Origin: JAJAZB01 sp964244295
GTDB lineage: Bacteria; Bacteroidota; Bacteroidia; Cytophagales; Spirosomataceae
Length of the DNA stretch: 64,000 bases
NCBI GenBank assembly: GCA_964244295.1
Contig: CAXTIG010000008.1
Coordinates: 1 to 64,000 of the forward strand
Reading direction: 5' to 3'
The notes under the pieces were generated by a model. The model ran no database searches. It saw only the letters and a list, made by a program, of their open reading frames with translations, and was not told where the DNA came from. Positions 1 to 7,899 of the stretch are shown here, one piece after another (positions within the stretch are counted from its first letter, which is position 1; every line of letters begins with the position of its first letter). The position numbers were made by a program, and so were the translations under genes.

Positions 1-26
1 GCGTTAGGCCGCACCTGAAGGTTTAA

Positions 27-266
27 TCAATGACACACTTCGTTGAACATTCCCATATTTTCCTGGAAATGATACCGTCCGTACCCCTCGGCAATGTTGG
101 CCGTCGTGCTCCGGGACGCCCGAATAAGTTGGTCAACCAACCGGTATTTTTCATCTGGCGGAAATTTGCGTACCAGTTCCCGAATGGTCTGACGAAAAAG
201 CCTCGCTTCCTGCCAGGTTTCTAACCCTTCAAATCCTCCACGGTAGGGTACTTCCCCTTCCCGCAT
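27..266 (-). pseudogene. Four-helix-bundle (S23/IVP-like) protein, truncated
   Basis: The 79-residue product matches the start of the four helix bundle (23S rRNA-intervening-sequence protein) family: FEGLETWQEARLF opens helix 1, and STTANIAEGYGRYHFQEN is the conserved core of helices 2-3. Family members are usually about 115-125 residues. Here homology stops right after QEN, and a stop follows eight codons later, so helix 4 and most of helix 3 are missing. The function of this family is poorly defined; homologues are also found inside 23S rRNA genes, but no rRNA is seen here. Truncation by an indel or rearrangement is inferred. The window edge lies 26 bases beyond the stop. Confidence 0.6.
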
Positions 267-353
267 CTCATTTCGTAAGTGTCCACTTTAAGTTTCTTAG
301 TCAACCTAATTATCACACCAACTACCCTAATTACCCAATTACCTAATTCCCAA

Positions 354-2162
354 TTACCCACCCTTCCCCGGAAACGTAATCTCGAAGCACGTTCCGCCCT
401 CCTGACCGATGTGCAGCTTTCCCTTCAACTGCTTCGTCAGCGTTTCGACCAACTGCAAGCCCAGCGAATCGCGACGGATGCTGCCAAAATCGGCGGGCAG
501 GCCCACGCCCGTGTCTCCTACGCTAAATCGGTAGCCCTCCGCTACCCGCGTCAGGTCGACCCACACTTGCCCCGAAGCGCCCCCCGGAAAAGCGTACTTG
601 AAGGCATTGGAAACCAATTCGCTGGCAATCAGGCCCAGCGGCACCACCACGTCGGCGTCGAAGTGGAATGGCTCGATGCGTTTTTCCACCACCACGCCCG
701 CGTGCTGCCGGTACGAGCGATCCAGGGTATCGACCAACTCACCGAGGTAAGCCTGGAGGTTGACTTCGGCCAGGTTTTCGGACTTGTAGAGGTGTTCGTG
801 AATCAGTGCCATCGAGCGCACCCGCGCCCGGCCTTCGTCGATGATGCGCAGCGTTTTTTCGTCCGTCACGCCCTCGGTTTGCCAATTGAGCAGGCTCGTG
901 ACGAGTTGCAGGTTGTTTTTCACCCGGTGGTGAATTTCCTGGATCAGGGTTTCCTTCTCGGCCACCGAACGCCGGATGAGGGCGTTGGCCCGTTCGAGTT
1001 CCAGGTTGGCGCGTCGCCGGAATTGGCTGCGGTTGTGGAGCACACCCGCCAGCCCCAAAGCCAGCAACAAGCCCCCCAACGCCGAAAAAAGAACCGTCCG
1101 GTTGCGGTCGAGTTGCAGGGTTTGAATGGCGTTGTCCTGGGCGAGGAGGCGGATGCGCTGTTCCTTTTTCTCGGTTTCGTATTTGGTTTGGAGGTCGGCG
1201 ATGTACCGGGTATTTTCTTGCTTAAACAGGGAATCGTTGAGCACTTCAAAACTCTTTTGGTAGACAAAGGCCCGCCGGTATTCCCCATTTTTGGCTGACA
1301 AATCGGCGAGTTTTCCGAGCGTTTCACGGCGTAATTCCGTGTACGCGGCTCCTTCGGCGATGGCCTCCGCCCGGCGCAAAAGCTGGAGGGCCTCGCCGTA
1401 CTTTCCTTCCGCTTCGGGGGCTTTACTCAGGTTGTACAGCGCGTACCCCGCCGCCTCGTTGTCGCCGAGTTGTTGGCTGATTTTGAGGGCTTTGTTTAAA
1501 AAAAGCCTGGCTTTTCCGGTTTGCCCGAGTGTCTGGTATTCCCGTCCGAGGTTGTTGTAGCTGATGCCCACGTTGCGCAGATCGCGCAATTGCTCGTACA
1601 GGCGCAAGGCCCGGAAGTTGTAGTCGAGCGCTCGTTGCGGGGCGTGTTGGTCGGAGGCGATGTTGGCCAGGTTGTGGTACGAACCCGCCACGCCGCCCCG
1701 GTCGCCGAGGCGCTCGTCCATCGCCAGCGAGCGCTGGTAAAAATGGGTGGCCTGGTCGAGGTTGCCCAGGTCGTACTGCACGTTGCCGAGGTTGTTGGTA
1801 ACGGACGAAATGCCCTTCGCATCCGCCGTTTTTTCAAACAAAGGCAAGGCTTGTAGGTACAGGCGGAGGGCAGTTTTGTAGTCGCCGAGCAGGTACTGCG
1901 CGCTGCCGCCGTAGCTCAAAGCGGTGGCCATTTGCCGAATGTCACGGCCCTGGCGGGCGAGGGTCAGCGCTTCACTGGCCAGCGCGAAGGCCTTCCGGGG
2001 GTCGATGCTGAAGTGGGCCTTGGCCAGTTCGTTGAGCGTGGCCGCCCGGCGCGGTCCCGTCTGGGTTTGGGCCAGAACGTTAAGACTGTCGAGGTTGGTA
2101 GACAGCGCCGGAGCGGGGAAAAGGGATAGCCCCCAAAGAAAAAAAAGATACCAGTTCCGCAT
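354..2162 (-). CDS. TPR sensor histidine kinase (HisKA_2 type)
   Basis: A 602-residue membrane sensor kinase. It has a signal peptide (residues 1-21), about six tetratricopeptide repeats (about 40-310, with repeated NNLGNVQYDLGNLDQA-like units), a transmembrane helix near 360 and a short coiled coil. The HisKA_2 domain follows, with the phospho-acceptor in EIHHRVKNNLQLV near residue 410. The C-terminal HATPase_c domain has the N box ELVSNAFKYAFP, the G1 box DTGVGLP and the G2 region SLGLQLVETL. This layout is common in Bacteroidota, where periplasmic TPRs are thought to sense protein or envelope state. No response regulator is adjacent, so the partner must lie elsewhere. The input signal is unknown. 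Confidence 0.93.
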   Translation of the reverse strand: MRNWYLFFLWGLSLFPAPALSTNLDSLNVLAQTQTGPRRAATLNELAKAHFSIDPRKAFALASEALTLARQGRDIRQMATALSYGGSAQYLLGDYKTALRLYLQALPLFEKTADAKGISSVTNNLGNVQYDLGNLDQATHFYQRSLAMDERLGDRGGVAGSYHNLANIASDQHAPQRALDYNFRALRLYEQLRDLRNVGISYNNLGREYQTLGQTGKARLFLNKALKISQQLGDNEAAGYALYNLSKAPEAEGKYGEALQLLRRAEAIAEGAAYTELRRETLGKLADLSAKNGEYRRAFVYQKSFEVLNDSLFKQENTRYIADLQTKYETEKKEQRIRLLAQDNAIQTLQLDRNRTVLFSALGGLLLALGLAGVLHNRSQFRRRANLELERANALIRRSVAEKETLIQEIHHRVKNNLQLVTSLLNWQTEGVTDEKTLRIIDEGRARVRSMALIHEHLYKSENLAEVNLQAYLGELVDTLDRSYRQHAGVVVEKRIEPFHFDADVVVPLGLIASELVSNAFKYAFPGGASGQVWVDLTRVAEGYRFSVGDTGVGLPADFGSIRRDSLGLQLVETLTKQLKGKLHIGQEGGTCFEITFPGKGG

Positions 2163-2205
2163 GACAAAAGGTGCGGAATTTTTTCGGACGAAGCAACTTG
2201 TCGGG

Positions 2206-2406
2206 TCAACCAGCCAGGGAATTCAGGTCGGCGAAGCACTGGCAGAGGACGGTAAAATAGCTTTCCCCGTAAATCAAAAAACACCAGCGTTTGAGGTCAC
2301 GGCGATCGGCGGAAGGCAGTTGGGCCAGCGCCTGGCGGAGGCGGCTTTCAAAGGCGGCGCGGTCGTGGCCGACGGCCCGCAGGGAGGTTTTGACGCGTTC
2401 CAGCAT
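2206..2406 (-). CDS. Small hypothetical protein (66 aa)
   Basis: A 66-residue ORF upstream of the histidine kinase on the same strand, 43 bases before its start. The predicted protein is helical and charged at the N-terminus (MLERVKTSLRAVGHDRAAFE) and more hydrophobic at the C-terminus (WCFLIYGESYFTVL). I do not recognise the family. Amino-acid composition looks protein-like rather than like the Arg/Pro-rich shadow frames common in this GC-rich DNA, which is the main support. It may be co-transcribed with the kinase. It could still be a chance ORF. Confidence 0.4.
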   Translation of the reverse strand: MLERVKTSLRAVGHDRAAFESRLRQALAQLPSADRRDLKRWCFLIYGESYFTVLCQCFADLNSLAG

Positions 2407-2530
2407 GGTGATGAAGGATTTAGGAATTGCGGCTGTAGTTCAAACGGTGCCGGGTTGCCAAACGGTATTCAGAAACCCTGGAAAGTGAACCGATAGGGGT
2501 AAAAAAAGGCGACCAGCGCCGTAATTGAAC

Positions 2531-2577
2531 CCCTCGCCCCGCCGGAGCAGCCAGGCGGGGCGAGGGCGTTTTTTTTT
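2531..2577 (+). terminator. Strong intrinsic terminator-like hairpin
   Basis: A perfect 13-bp GC-rich stem (arms 2531-2543 and 2554-2566) with a 10-base loop is followed by CG and nine T residues (2569-2577). This is a textbook rho-independent terminator for plus-strand transcripts. No plus-strand gene ends just upstream, and mqo starts 81 bases downstream. It may end a short unannotated RNA or act as a leader terminator before mqo. Confidence 0.75.
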
Positions 2578-2658
2578 ATAAAACAAATCCACGTTGGCCC
2601 TAAACGTCACGCGGCTCGGCCTGACTTTTGTAACTCAGACCGGAGCAGTTCTACTTCC

Positions 2659-4191
2659 ATGCCAAAAAACGACCAGCCAACCCCGACCAATCCCGACGTC
2701 GTCCTCATCGGCGCGGGCATCATGAGCGCCACGCTCGGCGTATTGCTCAAGAGCCTCCAGCCCGACCTCACCATCGAGGTGTACGAACGCCTCGACCACG
2801 CCGCCGCCGAAAGTTCCGACGCCTGGAACAACGCGGGCACCGGCCACTCGGCGTTTTGCGAATTGAACTACACCCCGGAGCGCGAAGACGGCAGCATCGA
2901 CACCGAAAAGGCCGTCAACATCTGCGAGTCGTTCGAGGTCTCGAAGCAGTTCTGGGCGTTTTTGCTCCGGCAGGGTTTGCTCAGCGACGCACCCGATTTC
3001 ATCCGCCCGATTCCGCACCTGAGTTTCGTGTGGGGACCCGACAACGTGAGTTACCTCCGCCATCGGTACGATGCCCTGCAACGCGCGCACCTGTTCCACG
3101 GGATGCAGTACACCGAAGACCCGGCCCAGATCAGCGACTGGATTCCGCTCGTGATGGAAGGCCGCCATCCCGACCAGCCCGTGGCCGCCACCCGCATGGA
3201 TTTTGGTACCGACGTCAATTTTGGTTCGCTGACGCGCTGTTTGCTCGAGAATTTGCAAAAACAACCCGGCGTCACGCTGCACTTCAACCACGACGTGCGC
3301 GACCTCTGGCGCTCGAAGTCGATGGGCGGCTGGAAAATTCGGCTCGAAGACCTCGGCACCGGCCGCACCCGCGACGTGCGCACGCCCTTCGTGTTTATCG
3401 GGGCCGGGGGTGGCTCGCTGCGGCTGCTCGAAAAATCGGACATTCCCGAAAGCCGGGGCTACGGTGGTTTTCCGGTGGGCGGGCAATGGCTCAAGTGCCT
3501 CAACCGTGACCTGATCGAACGGCACGGCGCAAAAGTATACGGCAAGGCCTCGGTCGGCGCGCCGCCGATGTCGGTGCCGCACCTGGACACACGCTTGATC
3601 GAGGGGAAAAAAGAACTGCTTTTCGGCCCCTACGCCGGGTTTTCCACGAAATTCCTGAAACACGGTTCGTACTTCGACTTACCCAAATCCATCCAACTCA
3701 GCAACGTGGCCCCGATGCTGATGGCGGGTTTGCACAACATTCCGCTGACGAAATACCTGATCCAGCAGGTGATGCAATCGCCCGAAGACCGGCTGGAGGC
3801 GTTGCGCGAGTATCTTCCCGCCGCCCAACTGGCCGACTGGGAACTGGAAGTGGCCGGGCAGCGGGTTCAGGTGATCAAGCGGGACGAGGAAGAAGGCGGC
3901 GTGCTCGAATTCGGCACCGAAGTGGTGAGCGCCGCCGATGGCAGCATCGCTGCCCTGCTCGGCGCTTCACCGGGGGCTTCCACGGCGGTGTCGATCATGC
4001 TCGATTTGCTCCGGCGCTGCTTTCCCGAACAAACCGCTTCGGAGGCCTGGCAGGAAAAGTTGCGGGAAATGATTCCGTCCTACGGCAAATCCCTGGCCGA
4101 CGACGCGGCCCTGACCGGGGCCATTCGGGCGATGACCAGCCGCGTACTGGGCCTGCCCGTGTTCGATCCGATGCCGATGGTAACGCGCTGA
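2659..4191 (+). CDS. mqo: Malate:quinone oxidoreductase
   Basis: A 510-residue FAD enzyme that oxidises L-malate to oxaloacetate and passes electrons to the quinone pool at the inner face of the cytoplasmic membrane, replacing or complementing NAD-dependent malate dehydrogenase in the TCA cycle. The N-terminus has the FAD-binding loop VVLIGAGIMSATLG (about 14-27), then the family signatures SSDAWNNAGTGHSAFCELNY and a C-terminal GASPGASTAVSIML. Length and motifs fit the Mqo family throughout. It is monocistronic: a strong hairpin lies upstream and the next gene is convergent. A possible weak promoter box GACTTTTG lies at 2623-2630. Confidence 0.97.
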   Translation: MPKNDQPTPTNPDVVLIGAGIMSATLGVLLKSLQPDLTIEVYERLDHAAAESSDAWNNAGTGHSAFCELNYTPEREDGSIDTEKAVNICESFEVSKQFWAFLLRQGLLSDAPDFIRPIPHLSFVWGPDNVSYLRHRYDALQRAHLFHGMQYTEDPAQISDWIPLVMEGRHPDQPVAATRMDFGTDVNFGSLTRCLLENLQKQPGVTLHFNHDVRDLWRSKSMGGWKIRLEDLGTGRTRDVRTPFVFIGAGGGSLRLLEKSDIPESRGYGGFPVGGQWLKCLNRDLIERHGAKVYGKASVGAPPMSVPHLDTRLIEGKKELLFGPYAGFSTKFLKHGSYFDLPKSIQLSNVAPMLMAGLHNIPLTKYLIQQVMQSPEDRLEALREYLPAAQLADWELEVAGQRVQVIKRDEEEGGVLEFGTEVVSAADGSIAALLGASPGASTAVSIMLDLLRRCFPEQTASEAWQEKLREMIPSYGKSLADDAALTGAIRAMTSRVLGLPVFDPMPMVTR

Positions 4192-4230
4192 TTAAGAAGA
4201 GGTGGCTAAAAATTAATCGCTATACTCCCC

Positions 4231-5931
4231 CTACTTCCGCAGCATTTCCTCACACGTCCTCATCTTTTCCCGCAAAGCCGTCTCCTCTTTCTTCGTCGCA
4301 ATTACTTTCGTCAGTCCCCGCCGGTACTGCGCCAGGGCCAGGGCCGTTTTTTTCTCCTTGACCAACACATCCCCCGCTAGCCGGTAGGTGTCGTAGTAAT
4401 CGGGATTGCTGGCCACGAGGCTGTCCGCGTTCACGGGTTCGCCCGCTTCGATTTGGTGTTTGTAGGACCGAAATTTTAGGTAACGCTGGTAAGCGGGGCT
4501 GTTTACAAACGGGTCGGCGGCGATGGTCAGGGACGCTTCGTTGATTTCCTCGTCCCGCTTCATCCCGCGACGGGCGAACACTTTGGTGAGGTCGTAGGCG
4601 ATGAATTGCCCCAACTGGTAGGGTGAAGTCGAAATCCAGACCAGGCGTTTTTGCGGCTGAAACACCACGGCGTGGTGGGCCATGAGTTGGTTGAGCGCTT
4701 TTTCGTTGCCCAGCCCGATGTTGGCCCCGTGTAACCCACGTTGGTCGCGGAGCACGTCCACCGTTTTTTGCACCGTGTTTTTGCCGCTCGCCTGCATCAA
4801 TTCCAGCAGCCGCTGGTAGCGGTAGGGCGAGGCGCTGTTGGTGAGTTGGGCCTGGTTCGATTCGATGCCGCGCAGGGTTTTGCTTTGAAAATGGTTGGCG
4901 CAGGCGATGAAATTCTGGTTCGGGTCGTACACGTCCACGGCCTCCGGGGTTTTCTCGATGATCACCGCCTTGTTGTCGGCGGCGGAGGCCACCAGAAACG
5001 ACTCGGCCACGAACATTTTCCGCTTTTTCACGATGTCCACCGCCTCGGCGATGTTCTGCGCGTACTGCAACACCTCCCGCGCCACGAGCGAAACCGGCGT
5101 GGCCGAGCCGGAAGGCACCTCGCTCGGCGCGGCGTTGAGCGTGACCGACAGCCCTTTTTCGTTCATGCCCGACACCGCCCCGGTGAAGCCCGCCCAGGTG
5201 ACGGTCATCAGTTTGTAGCCCCGCGTGGGGTTGTAAAACGCGATGATTTTTTCTTCGGCAAATTTATCGCCCACGTAAAAATCGAAGTTGCGGCCCACGA
5301 TGAGCGTGCTGTCGGCGGAGCGGTCGTTCCAGGTACCGAAGGAAGTGCAGCCCACCAGCGCCAGGTTTTGCAGGGCGTGGCCGATGTCGTGGGCGGCGTG
5401 GTAGTTGAGCATCCGCTGGTAGCCGGAGCCGATGTACTCGTACTCCGGCGGGGCCGATTGCGAAACGCCGTAAATCTCCTGTTTGGCCTCTTCCGTCACG
5501 TTTTCGGCCAGGTGCCGGTTGAACCAGCCGATGAGGTATTTCAGAAAACCCCGGTAAAATTCGGAAGGCACGAGCTTGCTGATTTGCCCGGTGAAGTGGT
5601 CTTCCTGCCGCTTGAGCAGTTCCTTCGTCAGCTTGCCGTTGACCACGCCCCGCTCGAAGGGTTCCCCCTCGACGTAGAGTTCAAAAAAACCCGACTGGCT
5701 GTGGCGGAACCAATTGTTTTTAATCGTGAAAAAGCCCGGACTCGGTTGCTGGCGTTGCAAACTCAAACTGCTTTTGTCGGCCACCTCCGGCGGGTGTTCC
5801 AGCGCCACCACGGTCAGGTAAACCGTGAGCAGCACCAGCAACCCGGCCAGCACGGCCAGCGGATAGAGTACCCAGCGCCTCACCCCAACCCCTCTCCGAT
5901 GGAGAGGGGCTACTCCATGCGTTTTTTTCAT
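4231..5931 (-). CDS. C45-family autoproteolytic acyltransferase/hydrolase
   Basis: A 566-residue protein with one N-terminal membrane anchor (about 20-44) and a C45/acyl-CoA:6-APA acyltransferase-like Ntn-hydrolase domain. Cys195 in LALVGCTSFGTW is the expected autocatalytic nucleophile; VGRNFDFYVGDKF and WAGFTGAVSGMNEKGLSVTL are family blocks. The C-terminal 100 residues look like a helical TPR-like tail. Its start overlaps the stop of the upstream flavoprotein by 4 bases, so translation is probably coupled. In related pigment clusters this family is an accessory enzyme; the substrate is unknown. Codons 7-20 are encoded by a palindromic repeat (arms 5889-5897 and 5901-5909), so the GTG at 5883 is an alternative start. 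Confidence 0.88.
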   Translation of the reverse strand: MKKTHGVAPLHRRGVGVRRWVLYPLAVLAGLLVLLTVYLTVVALEHPPEVADKSSLSLQRQQPSPGFFTIKNNWFRHSQSGFFELYVEGEPFERGVVNGKLTKELLKRQEDHFTGQISKLVPSEFYRGFLKYLIGWFNRHLAENVTEEAKQEIYGVSQSAPPEYEYIGSGYQRMLNYHAAHDIGHALQNLALVGCTSFGTWNDRSADSTLIVGRNFDFYVGDKFAEEKIIAFYNPTRGYKLMTVTWAGFTGAVSGMNEKGLSVTLNAAPSEVPSGSATPVSLVAREVLQYAQNIAEAVDIVKKRKMFVAESFLVASAADNKAVIIEKTPEAVDVYDPNQNFIACANHFQSKTLRGIESNQAQLTNSASPYRYQRLLELMQASGKNTVQKTVDVLRDQRGLHGANIGLGNEKALNQLMAHHAVVFQPQKRLVWISTSPYQLGQFIAYDLTKVFARRGMKRDEEINEASLTIAADPFVNSPAYQRYLKFRSYKHQIEAGEPVNADSLVASNPDYYDTYRLAGDVLVKEKKTALALAQYRRGLTKVIATKKEETALREKMRTCEEMLRK

Positions 5932-7436
5932 GCGGTTCTGATTTTTTCAATAAAGCGGTCGTCGCCGACGATGGCCGAGCAGGTAACGAGGCCGCTCATG
6001 GCCGCGCCCAGGATGCCGTGCAGGTTGAGGTTCTGGCCGGTCAGGTAGAGGTTGGGGACTTTGGTGCGCGGCGAAATGAAGGTTTTCAGCGGGTCGTGGT
6101 AGTCTTTGACGATGCCGTACAGCGAGCCGTCGCCGTTGCCGATGTAATCGCGGAACGACAGTGGCGTGGCCGTGTAGTACGATTTAATGCAGTCACGCAG
6201 ACCCGGAAAGCGCCGTTCCACGGCATCGAGCAGGGTTTCGGCCTTCCGTTTTTTAAAGGCTTCGTAGCTTTCGCCCCGCTCGGCCTCGTCCAGCACGGTG
6301 TTGAAGGTATTCGCCCAGCGGGCCACCTCGTCGAAGCGCATGTAGGCCAGCACGGTCAGGCCCTCGGCGTGTTGGTCGATTTTCGAGGAAGCCGAGGGGA
6401 ACATGGCGTAGCCCAGCGGCCAGGTTTCTTCGGTGTGGTCGAGGGCCGTCCACTCGTGGCCCGGTTGGTGGCAGTAGTAGTTGTGTTTGAAATACGGAAA
6501 CGTGTTTTTCTTTAAAACGACGTTGAGCGTGAACGAGGAAATGGAATTTTCCAGCCCACTCAATCGCTTCCGGTAGGCCGGACGAATCAGGTCGGTTTCC
6601 GTGATTTCCAGGGTTTTTACCGGGTGCATATTCGAGATGAACTGTTGCCCCAGCACCCGCGAGCCGTCGGCCAGTTCCACTGCCACGGCGCGGCCCCCTT
6701 CCACCGCAATTTTTTTCACCTCGGCGTGGCGAACTATCGTGCCGCCCTGCGCGCGGATGTTGCGGCCCAGCAACCGGGCAATCTGCGAGCCGCCATCCAC
6801 GCATTTCCAGGAACTTTCGATGTAGGAATTCAGAATCAAGGCGTGGACGTAAAACGGCGTTTTGTCGGGCTGCCCGGCGTAGAGCGCGTTGTTTCCCACC
6901 AGCACGGCCCGCAGTTTGGGGTTGGTCGTGAGCGACTCCACGAAGGCCTTGGTGTCGAGTTCGAGCACGTCGGCGCGGTCGTTGTAATCGCCCTTGCGCA
7001 GGTTGTAGAGCGGAAACTTGGCGCAGACCTCCCGGATTTTAGCGCAGTACGTCCGAATGGCGACTTCTTCATCGGGAAAATCAGCCACCAGGTGCTGAAT
7101 GAAGTTGTCGTAGCCCTGGGCGTAGACGTATTCTTTCGGGTCGCCTTCGATGATGATTTTATCGAAAACGTCATTGTCCAGCCGCTGCAATTTTAATTTG
7201 GGCAAAATGCCGAGGTACTTGAAAATCTGGTGCAGGTTTTGCCCTTCGTCGAGGCCGCCCAGGTAATGCACACCCGAATCGAAAATGACTTTGTCGCGCA
7301 CGTAGGTTTGCAAACAGCCGCCCAACTGTTTGTTTTTTTCGAGAATACACACCGAGTACCCTTCCTTGCTCAACAAGTCGCCGCAAACCAGGCCACCCAT
7401 CCCGCTGCCGATAATCACAAAATCAAACGGAGCCAT
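5928..7436 (-). CDS. NAD(P)/FAD-dependent oxidoreductase (phytoene desaturase/retinol saturase-like)
   Basis: A 502-residue flavoprotein with an N-terminal dinucleotide fold, FVIIGSGMGGLVCGDLL (6-22), followed by the KNKQLGGCLQTY block typical of CrtI-type desaturases and saturases. The C-terminus carries NLYLTGQNLNLHGILGAAMS, the conserved FAD-closing segment. Such enzymes add or remove hydrogen across isoprenoid or polyene double bonds. Here it sits inside a glycosyltransferase, DUF2062, MMPL fusion and C45 operon, the accessory set of flexirubin-like pigment loci, so a polyene or lipid substrate is inferred. A 463-base gap with a repeat and an N run separates it from the upstream MMPL gene, so it may have its own promoter. 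Confidence 0.9.
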   Translation of the reverse strand: MAPFDFVIIGSGMGGLVCGDLLSKEGYSVCILEKNKQLGGCLQTYVRDKVIFDSGVHYLGGLDEGQNLHQIFKYLGILPKLKLQRLDNDVFDKIIIEGDPKEYVYAQGYDNFIQHLVADFPDEEVAIRTYCAKIREVCAKFPLYNLRKGDYNDRADVLELDTKAFVESLTTNPKLRAVLVGNNALYAGQPDKTPFYVHALILNSYIESSWKCVDGGSQIARLLGRNIRAQGGTIVRHAEVKKIAVEGGRAVAVELADGSRVLGQQFISNMHPVKTLEITETDLIRPAYRKRLSGLENSISSFTLNVVLKKNTFPYFKHNYYCHQPGHEWTALDHTEETWPLGYAMFPSASSKIDQHAEGLTVLAYMRFDEVARWANTFNTVLDEAERGESYEAFKKRKAETLLDAVERRFPGLRDCIKSYYTATPLSFRDYIGNGDGSLYGIVKDYHDPLKTFISPRTKVPNLYLTGQNLNLHGILGAAMSGLVTCSAIVGDDRFIEKIRTA

Positions 7437-7500
7437 GTATTTTTTTGAATGCGCTATTTTTCAAAATCAGTTCTCTTGCGGCGAATACTGCTAAAAACAC

Positions 7501-7876
7501 CTTCAAACCCCCGTCATTGCGAGCGCAGGCGGACGAACGAGCGAAGCGATGTTCGGCTGCCGGAGCGCGGCAATCCCCTCCCGGAGACCGAAATAGCTCA
7601 AGCCGAGTACCGTTCTTTCCCATCGCTATCTTGGTCTCCGGGGGGGGATTGCTTCGCTCCGCCCNNNNNNNNNNNNNNNNNNNNNNNNNNNNNNNNNNNN
7701 NNNNNNNNNNNNNNNNNNNNNNNNNNNNNNNNNNNNNNNNNNNNNNNNNNNNNNNNNNNNNNNNTCCAATTCTCGCTCCGCCCTCCAATTCTCGCTCCGC
7801 CCTCCAATTCTCGCTCCGCCCTCCAATTCTCGCTCCGCTCGTATTGGAGGTCTCCGCTCGCAATGACGGGGGCTTG
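7501..7876. repeat. Dispersed repeat with terminal inverted repeats, internal 19-bp tandem array and assembly gap
   Basis: The intergenic gap at 7437-7899 is filled by an element bounded by perfect 18-bp inverted repeats (7508-7525 and 7855-7872), extending imperfectly to about 26 bp. The interior has a run of G (7640-7648), 100 N (7665-7764) and four copies of a 19-bp unit ending in CTCGCTCCGC (7765-7783, 7784-7802, 7803-7821, 7822-7840). No ORF of substance lies in it. The true length is unknown because of the gap. Confidence 0.8.
7665..7764. other. Assembly gap (100 N)
   Basis: Exactly 100 N, the usual placeholder for a scaffold gap of unknown size. It lies inside a tandem-repeat region, which explains the assembly break. 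Confidence 0.99.
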
Positions 7877-7899
7877 AAAGCTTGTTTTTTTAACGCCAG

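Noticed and set aside
1..30. GCGTTAGGC at the window start, like an integron attC end
   Set aside because: No partner attC half, integrase or cassette array is visible; the match is too short.
7765..7840. Regularly spaced 19-bp repeats resembling a CRISPR array
   Set aside because: The units are directly adjacent with no spacers, and no cas genes are present.
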